This document shows, in pieces, positions 9,918 to 18,074 of a stretch of 23,663 bases of DNA (positions within the stretch are counted from its first letter, which is position 1; each line of letters begins with the position of its first letter). Both the position numbers and the translations under genes were made by a program. This DNA is from Lingula anatina (taxonomy: Eukaryota; Brachiopoda; Lingulata; Lingulida; Lingulidae), in contig NW_019775835.1 of NCBI RefSeq assembly GCF_001039355.2, forward strand, positions 676,853 to 700,515. The letters run 5' to 3'. The notes below the pieces were generated by a model, which did not search any database, had not been told where the DNA came from, and worked only from the letters and a program-made list of their open reading frames with translations.

Positions 9918-10410
9918 GTTTAAATACCCCACCAACTTTGTGCCCTAGATCTTCCTACAATTTGTGATAATGCATGATATTCAGGAATTCCTGAAAACCT
10001 CAGTGTTTACTATAAAAGGTAAATAAGCAAACTAGTAGCTAAATGTGATATATAATGGTCTTTTGTGCATTATTCCACTCTGACAATATCCAAATGAATT
10101 CCCCTTTACAATTTTATTGATTTAATACTAGCACATACCTAAAGGCTTTTTATTAAAACATTGCCCCAAATGTTTAACTATACCGCCAACCTTCACGCAT
10201 GCGTGACATATGTACATCATGTGGTGAAATGACGTCACGAAAGCCACAGAGTGTTTATAAAATATAAGAGCTAAATTAGCAAACTTGTAGGTAAGTTTTA
10301 TATAAATATAATGGTTTTTATATTATACTTCATTCCAGCAATATTCAGATGAATGGCTCTTACTGCTTTGTTATTGACTTAACATACCTTTTGGTTTTTT
10401 ATTAAAGTGA
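9918..10410 (+). repeat. Diverged direct tandem duplication (about 245 bp x 2)
   Basis: Unit 1 (about 9918-10165) and unit 2 (about 10166-10410) share the same order of words: aatgtttaa...ccaac, gtgtttata/gtgtttact, agcaaact-gtag, tataatgg, attcca, tattca/tatcca-atgaat, ttattga-tta, acatacc, and a terminal tttttattaaa. Identity is modest, so this is an old duplication. No coding sequence is involved. Confidence 0.45.
10230..10237. promoter_or_regulatory. CRE-like palindrome TGACGTCA
   Basis: This is a perfect cAMP-response-element octamer. It lies in a short CpG-containing patch with other palindromes (cacgcatgcgtg, acatatgt), about 0.9 kb upstream of the first recognised exon of the cassette gene. 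It could serve that gene, but no transcription start is visible. Chance occurrence cannot be excluded. Confidence 0.25.
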
Positions 10411-11158
10411 TGTTTGGTCACAAGTGAAAATGGAAACCTGGCCTCGGAGGACTTCTACGGCCATTTTGTAACTCAATCTGAATTTTGATCAGTGTGGATT
10501 ACCTTTGAATCAAGGTGTTTTTTATTCACTCTTTTGTCCAAAAAAGTGCATAAAACCATTAATGTTGCAGTTTTTAAGACTTCGTCCACTTTATATTTAT
10601 CCTCTAATTTCTGTTCAATCATCTGCCATTGAAAGGGTGCTTGTATAAGGCTACTAGGTTAAATAGTACAATAGCACTTGTTGCACCATAGGAAAATAAC
10701 ACTAACTAGATAAAACTTCAGTCAGTTGAGTCTTGTTTAGAACTATCAGTAAAAATAGCATCAATCTTTTGGACATACAATGTATGACCTACTTTGTCCC
10801 ATGATAATACATGATCTGTTTGACAGAACTTAGGTTGACTTTTCTTCGTAACAAGAATGTATATATACTATACAGTATAATACAGATCATCATCAGAATA
10901 TTTTATGATCTTATATCCCTTGACTGCTCAGTTGATAGAACATTTCTGAGGTCTGCAAAACTGCCACGACTATATAGGAAAATATTTTGAAGGGATCTGA
11001 AGACAAAACCTGACCAGTGAGGCAGAAACTGGAAGTGAAAATATTTTGGTACTGCTTTATTGACTTCACAAAACTTCATGCTTAATTTTAGTTCAACAGG
11101 GCAGGTATCTTTAACACAGAAGAAATACATTTTTATTGTTGTCCCTTGCAGAGAAACC

Positions 11159-14100
11159 ATGTTTGACCAACAAGAATATGAAGCTCAGCAGCTTGAGGCA
11201 CTGAAAGAAAATCTTGCTAATGTAATACAAACTCAAGATACATCTGGTCAATCAAAACAACCAATGACAGAAACTGGAGATGAAAAGGTAAGAAATACTT
11301 CAAGAAGATAACACACACCTCTGGGTGCAAGAATGAGAGGAGTTGGTGGTGACAGAATAACTAGACCTTCTTGAGTGGTAAAAACTATATTAGTTCTACA
11401 GATAATACGCTACATATAAGATGATAAGGTGTCATCTTCTACTTTACCATTGTGGTCTCAACCATGTTAGCCAAAAGACCAAGCTGCCTAATTATATATC
11501 ATGTATTTACTTCTAGATTCTAACTTGTATAACTTATAAATAAGAGGAAAAGAACTCCATAAGTAACTATAAGTTACTTCGAAAGTTTTTGACATGACAA
11601 AAACATTCGGGATGCCACAAGAATGGGTAAAAATATTTAGAATGCACTCGGAATTTTTAGAATGCTCTTTGAATATCCAGGAGCGTACAAAGAATTGTCT
11701 TTCCGACAGCATTCTTGCTCATTCCGCCTTTAGTGTGACGGGGGTATAACCAGCTATGTAACAGCAATAAAACAAAAAATAAATAAATATATCCATGGTT
11801 ATAGTGCGGCAATTATCCACCATAATTGTTCATTTTAACTACCATGTGTTCTCATCTACCCAGACAGCTCATTTAAACTGTTTGATTCTACATGGCCTCA
11901 TAATGAACATATTGACTTAATTGAAATTTAAATCCTTCATCATTATTTATTTCAATAGACAAAATCAAGTTTATGTCCCTCTGGCTTAAAATTGAGGACA
12001 GAAGACAAGCAGCAGGTTGAAGAACATGCCAGTGAAGTAAAGTGAGTACCACTGGTTAAGTATAGAAGTTTCAACCCATTTAGTGTGTCACATCAGAAAG
12101 TAAAAAATATATATCATTACCTGAAGAACCCGGACATTTTTTTCTGGACATTTTAGTGTTCACTGATATTTCAACTCCCCAATAAATTACTTTAAACCAT
12201 CACCAATATCAAATATTTGACTAAGCTGATTCCATGACATTTGAATGGTTTGTTTTATTTGATTATCTTTTACTGCTTCCAAATTCTCAAATTCTTGACA
12301 TCAGCAATAGGCCCTACTCTGTATTTGACAGGGACTTATGATCTAGATATCAGGATTGTAGTAAAATGATCATTTCTACATCATTTGCAATAGTTTTTTT
12401 TCAAAATAGATAATATCCCAAATTATTTCCTTTATGCAATAGTCCAATTGAAGATGAAAAGAAGAAGCTTTGGAATGAAATTGATGAAAAAAAAGCAAAG
12501 GTATGTACATTAACAAATAACAGCATGAACTGTTGTGTACTTTAAGAGGAATTTTGCCATCATAAATTCAGAAATATTTTCATGCAAAATATATCTGTTG
12601 TTGCAACAATTTCTGCCATCACAGCAATTCAAAAAGTAAAATGCTTAACAACAAAGGTGCTTTTTAAAAAACATATGCAAAATGGAGCAACAGCAATATA
12701 ATCTTTTCAACATATTCTATTATTTTAGCAAATGTTGGCATTATCCAGCAACTATGAGAATGTAATTCTACCAAGTACAGGTGTGAACAGGGACCAATAT
12801 CATCATGCTTACACTTCTCCTGATCAGGTAAGGTGGATGAAATAGTAAACAATATAATAGCTATACAATATAAAAATTTGTAAATTAATTTTGCACCAAC
12901 AAAAACTGGCACATATTCCTTCTTAAGTTCAAGCCCTGTTTCACAAATAACTTTAAATCCATGGTTATAGTGCGGCAGTTATCCACCATAATTGTTCATT
13001 TTAACTACCATGTGTTCTCATCTACCCAGACAGCTCATTTAAACTGTTTGATTCTACATGGCCTCATACTTAACACCTGAACTTTATAACCGTATTGAAA
13101 GTTAAGTCTTTTAACCATTATTTATTTCAATAGGCAACATCAAGACTATGTCTTCCTGGCCCAAATATAAAAGTATGGACAGATGATGAGCAGCAGGTTG
13201 AAGCATGTGCTAGTGAAGTAAAGTGAGTACCCCTGGTTAAGTAAAGAAGTTTCAACCCATTTAGTGTGTCACATCAGAAAGTAAAAAATATGTATCATTA
13301 CCTGAAGAACCAGGACAAATATATTTTTTTTCTGACCATACATTTTAACTTTCAGTGTTATTTCTATCCATCAATAAATTACTTTAAACCATCAACTATA
13401 TCAAATTCTCTGACAAAGCTTATTCCATGACATTTCTGTAATGGTTTGTTAACTATCATCTTTGATTGTCTTTCACTGCTTTCAAATTCTCAAATTCTTA
13501 TCAACAGCAATAGTCTGCTTTGAACATAGATTTATGACCTATTCAGTTCAGTTTAAAATAAATTGAAACTATGATCTAGATATCAGAATGTTGGTACAAT
13601 AGATAATATCCCAAATTATTTCCTTTATGCAATAGTACAAATGAAGATGAAAAGAAGAAGCTTTGGAATGAAATTGATGAAAAAAAAGCAAAGGTATGTA
13701 CATTTACAAATAACAGCATGAACTGTTGTGTACTTTAAGAGGAATTTTGCCATCATAAATTCAGAAATATTTTCATGCAAAATATATCTGTTGTTGCAAC
13801 AATTTCTGCCATCACAGCAATTCAAAAAGTAAAATGCTTAACAACAAAGGAGCTTTTTAAAAAATATATGCAAAATGGAGCAACAGCAATATAATCTTTT
13901 CAACATATTCTATTATTTTAGCAAATGTTGGCATTATCCAGCAACTATGAGAATGTAATTCTACCAAGTACAGGTGTGAACAGGGACCAATATCATCATG
14001 CTTACACTTCTCCTGATCAGGTAAGGTGAATGAAATAGTAAACAATATAATAGCTATACAATATAAAAATTTGTAAATTAATTTTGCACAAACAAAAACT

Positions 14101-17100
14101 GGCACATATTCCTTCTTAAGTTCAAGCCCTGTTTCACAAATAATTTAAAATCCATAGTTATAGTGGGGCAGTTATCAATCATAATTGTTCATTTTTGTGA
14201 TAGAAGCATGAAACTTGGCCAGATTGCCTAAAATGCTGACAGTAGTATTTTTGGATACAGAACCTGCAACTACTGACCCCAAGGTACCCATTTTCCAATA
14301 TGTTCGCCAGCAGCCAGCATATACATGTATGTGAAAATGTGTGAACTGTTGTGTACTTTAAGAGGAATTTTGCCATCACAAATTCGGAAATATTTTCATG
14401 CAAAATATATCTGTTGTTGCAACAATTTCTGCCATCACAGCATTTCGAAAGTAAAATGCTTAAAAACAAAGATGCTTTTTAAAAATATATGTAAAATGGA
14501 GCAACAGCAATATAATCTTTTCAATTTGTTCTATTATTTTAGCAAAAGTTGGCATTATTCGACAACTGTAAGCATGTACTTCCACCAAGAAGAGGTGTAT
14601 ATCCAAGCTATCATGAGAACAACCCAAAGGAATTTCTACCAATAAGACTTAAATATTCAGTCCATCCTGTGAACAGGGACCAATATCATCATACTGACAC
14701 TTCTCTTGACCAGGTAAGGAGGATGAAATGGTAAACAATATAAAAGCTATACAATATAAAATTTGCTAATTAATTTTGCACCAACAAAAACTGGCACATT
14801 TTCCTTCTTAAGTTCAAGCCCTGTTTCACAAATAATTTTTAATCCATGGTTATAGTGGGGCAATTATCCACCATAATTGTTCATTTTTGTGATAGAAGCA
14901 TGAATCTTGGCCAGATTGCCTAAAATGCTGATAGTAGTATTTTTGGATATGGAACCTGCACCACTGACCCAAAGTTATCTATATTCCAATACATTCGCCA
15001 GCAGCTAGCATATATGTGAATATTAAATTGGCAAATGATTTCAGTATTATACATAGATATGTTTGACTGGAATAAAAATGTTTCTGTGATGCTGAAATAT
15101 CTATCCAATCCAAGATGGCATGTGGTTTTGTATCTTCTTCAGGAACTGCAACTTAGTCATGCATGATCTTTGTAACATTGATAACGAAGTGTTAAGCCAG
15201 ATAACTGACTTGAATTTTTTTATATTTTAACACCAAAAAATCTGTGCTTGGACCACATGGACTTTCAATCTCTAAAGAGATTATTACAGAGGGTAGATGT
15301 CAATGAAGGTCCACGTGGTTTGATGGCAAGCACAGATTTCAGAATAATTGGTATAACCACATTTTGGTGGTAAAATGGAATTTATTACATTCTATATGTT
15401 ATTTACTACCATGGCCCATAGGAGCCTACACGTGCGTCTTTTAGACACCCCTTTACATGCGAAAACGACAAGGCCTATGCCGAGTTCGTCTTTTACTACA
15501 GAGCTTTGAGAGCCGAAAATGACATGGCTGTGTCTCTTTCGCCACTTACTGAACTCCACAGATGCGAGATTGACACGACCCATGTCGCGTTCGTCTCTCA
15601 AAAGACACTGTTATAAAACATGAAATAGGCATTACGTGTGATTTTCGCAGCTGAATAAGTAGACCCTTATAAACGAAGTTGACGTGACCTTAGAGTCATG
15701 TCGCTTTCAACTTTTACAAACCTCCAACAAAATCTATCTCCACACAGACGAGCGCGACATGTACTATTGGACATGAGTCAGTTGAAAGCGACATTAACCT
15801 AAATGGCTCATGTTACTTTCAGCCAAATTAATTTGAAACAGAAGGACGGTCTTAAAACCCTTTATATTTGAATCCTTGAAAATAAAAATATGAGGCCATA
15901 TAATTATTACAAGCAATTAGCCACACTGTTATCTAGATAGCACTAAATTATGATGGGATTCAAATGAAAAAAATGTTTTGGGACAGCACAACACTGTTTC
16001 AAATTAATTGGATTTGACATATAAGAGTTGGCTGAAAGTAACATGAGCCCTTTAGGTTAATAGGGTTTCAACTGACCCATGTCCAATAGTACATGTAGCG
16101 CGCGTCTGTGTGGAGATAGATTTTGTTGTAGGTTTGTAAGAGTTGAAAGCGACATGACTCTCAAGTTACGTCAACTTCGTTTATAAGGGTCTACTTATTC
16201 AGCTGCGAAAATCACACGTTATGCCTATTTCATGTTTTATAACAGTGTCTTTTGAGAGACGAACGCGACATGGGTCGTGTCAATCTCGCATCTGTGGAGT
16301 TCAGTAAGTGGCGAAAGAGACACAGCCATGTCATTTTCGGCTCTCAAAGCTCTGTAGTAAAAGACGAACTCGGCATAGGCCTTGTCGTTTTCGCATGTAA
16401 AGGGGCGTCTAAAAGACGCACGCGTAGGCTCCTATGGGCCATGGTAATTTACAATGTATTTATTGTAGAATATAAAGAGTTGTTATCATTTTGATATTAA
16501 GTAACTAAGTGATAAATCATTTCAGAATATCTTACATCAGTTCAAGGAAGATGCAACAGAAAGGAGAAAAAAGAAAGTTGAAAGCTATGGACAAAATGAG
16601 CATCTAATAGAGCCAAAGCAAGTTACAGATAAAGATTTAATGCAAGATACATTGAATGAATGTGTTAAACCATCAACAAATTTTCCAGATTTCTCAACAA
16701 ATGCAAAACAGGATAACACTACTTCTTCAACTACACCATCTCTAAACAATAAAAGCATGTATTCTGCTGCAAATCCCAAACAGGAAAATACCACTTCCTT
16801 ACAAATTCAGGCAGAAGAGACCAAGTCAGTTCCAAATGAAGAAAGTGAGTCTTTTACTATCAAAGGTTGGACAGAGAAAAGACCTGCTCTAGAAAAAGAT
16901 GAAGTATCAAAGGATTTTAAGACCAAGCCCCCATCACCAGACAAACTTCCAGATGAAAAACTTCATTCTAAAGGGAAACATCCACCATGTTACACCAAGT
17001 CTAAATATGAACACCGCAATAACATGACCACCATGTTTTATATCTTAAGTATCATTTTCGTATTTTTCCCTTTAATTGCAAATGCTCCTGATGTACCAGA

Positions 17101-17347
17101 ACCAACAGATGTTAATAGTCCAACGGCAGTTGATGGCACTGACATAAATTCAAACAACAATTATTATCCTGTCCACCCACAACCCCCAGTACAAGTTCAA
17201 GATAACGGTGAGGATATCCATCACCAGGCAGGTCAGCAACAAGCGGTAGATCTTACACAATACCATGATCTTCATCCTGTTCACCCACAACCCCCAGTAC
17301 AAGTTCAAGATAACGGTCAGGATATCCATCACCAGGCAAGCCAGTAA
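11159..17347 (+). CDS. Cassette-repeat gene, novel family, nine exons, about 535 residues
   Basis: Exons as read: A 11152-11287 (ATG 11159), B1 11959-12041, C1 12443-12500, D1 12729-12827, B2 13134-13222, C2 13636-13693, D2 13922-14020, D3 14543-14713, E 16526-17347 (TAA 17345-17347). Every junction is GT-AG and the frame stays open throughout. Residues 1-43 are an acidic, Q-rich start (MFDQQEYEAQQ). B+C+D units (44-123, 124-205) are charged helix-like repeats of about 80 residues (for example EDEKKKLWNEIDEKKAK), followed by a lone longer D (206-262). Exon E (263-535) has a Lys/Ser/Thr-rich part, one hydrophobic segment (about 432-449), and 36-residue repeats ending in YHDLHP. All cassette boundaries except B/C are phase 0, so whole cassettes can be gained or lost in frame. 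ATG 11159 is chosen because it has context AAACCATG; the acceptor before exon A implies an upstream exon, which may be non-coding. I recognise no known family; a membrane-anchored or secreted protein is inferred. Confidence 0.7.
11791..12956 (+). repeat. Exon cassette 1 (exons B1, C1, D1 with introns)
   Basis: This is a tandem genomic unit of about 1.17 kb starting atccatggttatagtg and ending tttcacaaataactttaa. It carries exon B1 (TKSSLCPSGLKLRTEDKQQV...), C1 (N-PIEDEKKKLWNEIDEKKAK) and D1 (QMLALSSNYENVILPS...). Introns are 401 and 228 bp. Exon B1 is closer to the B exon of the downstream copy at 20647 than to B2 next door. Confidence 0.85.
12957..14150 (+). repeat. Exon cassette 2 (exons B2, C2, D2 with introns)
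   Basis: This is the second tandem unit, about 1.19 kb. Exon D2 is identical to D1 over all 99 bases. C2 differs from C1 at two positions. The C-D introns differ at only a few bases. In contrast, B2 differs strongly from B1 in its first two thirds and is two codons longer (89 against 83 bp). Intron and exon similarity are alike, which points to recent duplication or conversion, not selection on protein alone. Confidence 0.85.
14151..14838 (+). repeat. Shortened cassette 3 (exon D3 only)
   Basis: It starts with the same tccatagttatagtg leader, then carries about 130 bp (tgatagaagcatgaaacttggcc...) not found in cassettes 1 and 2. It rejoins the C-D intron sequence at about 14340, so exons B and C are missing. 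Exon D3 (14543-14713, 57 codons) is longer than D1/D2 by 24 codons. Splice sites of D3 are intact (attttag / CAG|gtaagg), and phase 0 on both sides keeps the reading frame. Confidence 0.8.
14839..15020 (+). repeat. Leader fragment of a fourth cassette
   Basis: The cassette leader (aatccatggttatagtggggcaattatcc) and the same 130-bp segment seen in cassette 3 (gatagaagcatgaatcttggcc...cattcgccagcagc) recur. The similarity then ends, with no B, C or D exon. It is the broken end of the tandem array. Confidence 0.75.
15238..15339. repeat. Nested hairpin element, copy 1
   Basis: Three levels of inverted repeat are nested. The outer 13-bp perfect arms are AAATCTGTGCTTG (15238-15250) and CAAGCACAGATTT (15327-15339). 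The middle arms are ccacatggactttcaat and the complement-like tcaatgaaggtccacgtgg. The inner hairpin is AATCTC-taaa-GAGATT. The 67-bp core (15251-15317) recurs at 21189-21255 with three differences. It may be a tiny non-autonomous transposon or a structured RNA; nothing coding is present. Confidence 0.6.
15407..16446. mobile_element. 1,040-bp palindromic fold-back element with ATTTAC duplications
   Basis: Arms 15407-15825 and 16028-16446 (419 bp each) are inverted repeats at roughly 95% identity by eye. They begin TACCATGGCCC and end GGGCCATGGTA. ATTTAC flanks the element directly at 15401-15406 and 16447-16452, which indicates a 6-bp target duplication. The centre holds a second, shorter inverted repeat (15823-15841 with 15994-16011). 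Each arm is a series of imperfect palindromes with words such as GACATGGGTCGTGTC and GCGTCTAAAAGACGC. The element lies in the last intron, 79 bp before exon E. The open frames in the arms are mirror images (MRDERDMGRV... on opposite strands) and look incidental. Superfamily is undetermined. Confidence 0.75.
16526..17347 (+). CDS. Last exon (E) of the cassette gene: hydrophobic segment and 36-residue repeats
   Basis: Acceptor gataaatcatttcag opens 273 codons without a stop, ending TAA TAA. It starts NILHQFKEDATERRKKKVE, then is Ser/Thr/Gln/Lys-rich with a small internal repeat (AKQDNTTSS / PKQENTTSL). From ATG 17024 it reads MTTMFYILSIIF, then VFFPLIANA, with Lys/Arg/His just before it. This is either a single membrane anchor or, if translation starts here, a good signal peptide with an A-x-A cleavage site before PDVPEP. 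The C-terminal tail is Pro/Asp/His/Gln-rich, has no cysteine, and contains two 36-residue repeats. It is the longest unambiguous coding stretch in the window. Confidence 0.8.
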   Translation, partial: NILHQFKEDATERRKKKVESYGQNEHLIEPKQVTDKDLMQDTLNECVKPSTNFPDFSTNAKQDNTTSSTTPSLNNKSMYSAANPKQENTTSLQIQAEETKSVPNEESESFTIKGWTEKRPALEKDEVSKDFKTKPPSPDKLPDEKLHSKGKHPPCYTKSKYEHRNNMTTMFYILSIIFVFFPLIANAPDVPEPTDVNSPTAVDGTDINSNNNYYPVHPQPPVQVQDNGEDIHHQAGQQQAVDLTQYHDLHPVHPQPPVQVQDNGQDIHHQASQ

Positions 17348-17448
17348 TAAGGGGTAGATCTAACATTTTACCACGATCTTCATCCTGTTAACTCACAACT
17401 CCCAGTATAAGTTGAGCATGAATGTCCATCACCAGACAGATTAGCACC
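17168..17448 (+). repeat. 108-bp (36-codon) coding tandem repeat, third unit decayed
   Basis: Units start with CCT at 17168, 17276 and 17384, exactly 108 bp apart. Units 1 and 2 are almost identical and encode PVHPQPPVQVQDNG...HHQA..Q plus VDLTQYHDLHP. In unit 2 the two CAA codons of unit 1 have become TAA TAA, which ends the protein. The same frame continues behind the stops as GVDLTFYHDLHPVNSQLPV and then breaks. The protein has therefore been shortened at its C-terminus, or the array is being eroded. Confidence 0.8.
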
Positions 17449-17639
17449 TTCAAGGGAATGACCTTACCTCATGCACAGAGAATACTGATACTTAGATCAT
17501 AACAATCATATTAATTCAAGAATTTTGTATGTTCATTTTCTTGCAAATTCATTTTGTACCCTGAGAACTGGTATCAAAGTGACCATTTTCATCTTTCGAG
17601 GAAATGAAAAGTGCCCAAGACAGGTACAGTGCACCACAG
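17449..17639. other. Probable 3' untranslated/intergenic stretch
   Basis: Nothing coding was recognised. No canonical AATAAA signal follows the stop within this stretch, so the transcript end is undetermined. Confidence 0.35.
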
Positions 17640-18074
17640 GGGACATTGTAGTCCTCTGCTATTTATAGCAAAGCATAGCTATGTGAGGGTGACATAAATG
17701 TGACTGAACAGTCTTTAAAAGTTGTGTTCAATGGGGACATTTTATATAATGTGCAACCAGAAAAACTTTTAGGTGTATATATTAATGAAAATCTTAGCTG
17801 GATTGACTGTGTGTATAAACTTAAAAAAAAAAAAATTAACAGTAAACTGTACTTTCTATCCAAACTAAAATGAGACTTAACATTGGAAACAAGAAAACTA
17901 TTTTATAATGCACATATGGATAATGGAGCAGCTGAGCAGAACTAGAAAATATATAAGAACTACAAAAACATGGTGCAAGAATCATTCTTGATATGCTAGA
18001 AAAAGAAGCCAAGTAATATCCAACAAGTGAACTATTCAAGAAACTAAAATGGATAGAATTTAAGAAAGCCACAT
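17640..18074 (+). pseudogene. Non-LTR retrotransposon reverse-transcriptase relic
   Basis: Fragments in shifting frames match the C-terminal part of a reverse transcriptase of the CR1/L2/Rex/Jockey type. They include QPEKLLGVYINENLSWID (the 'LGV.id..LsW..H' block), INSKLYFLSKLK, then ETRKLFYNAHM. A frame equivalent to LQKHGARIILDM follows, and then PTSELFKKLKWIEFKKA. These motifs occur in the usual order downstream of the catalytic YxDD domain, which is not present. Several stops and frameshifts break it. It ends almost exactly at the start of the second THAP block. Confidence 0.7.

Larger units (their letters stand above)
9481..11151. other. Non-coding stretch upstream of the cassette gene
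   Basis: No exon is supported. It contains a diverged tandem duplication (about 9918-10410), a CRE-like site at 10230-10237, and a pyrimidine-rich acceptor at the right end that begins the first recognised exon of the cassette gene. Any upstream non-coding exon of that gene would be in this stretch but was not found. Confidence 0.4.

Noticed and set aside
10426-10480. Minus-strand ATGGCCGTAG start with a possible CAG|GTTTCC donor
   Set aside because: Only nine codons, a weak donor and no further exon.
12664-14105. Minus-strand frames (12664-12912, 13857-14105, 13625-13825, 14179-14469) that repeat each other
   Set aside because: They are shadows of the duplicated cassettes and lie across introns and exons of the plus-strand gene.
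15392-16494. Open frames of about 69 and 80 codons with almost the same protein on opposite strands
   Set aside because: They are mirror images in the two arms of the 1-kb palindrome; there is no start context, splice site or domain, and the sequence is explained by palindromic repeats.
16640-17347. Treating ATG 16640 as the start of a 235-residue single-exon protein
   Set aside because: The frame stays open 38 codons further upstream to a good acceptor at 16525 and joins the upstream exons in phase, so a multi-exon gene explains more.
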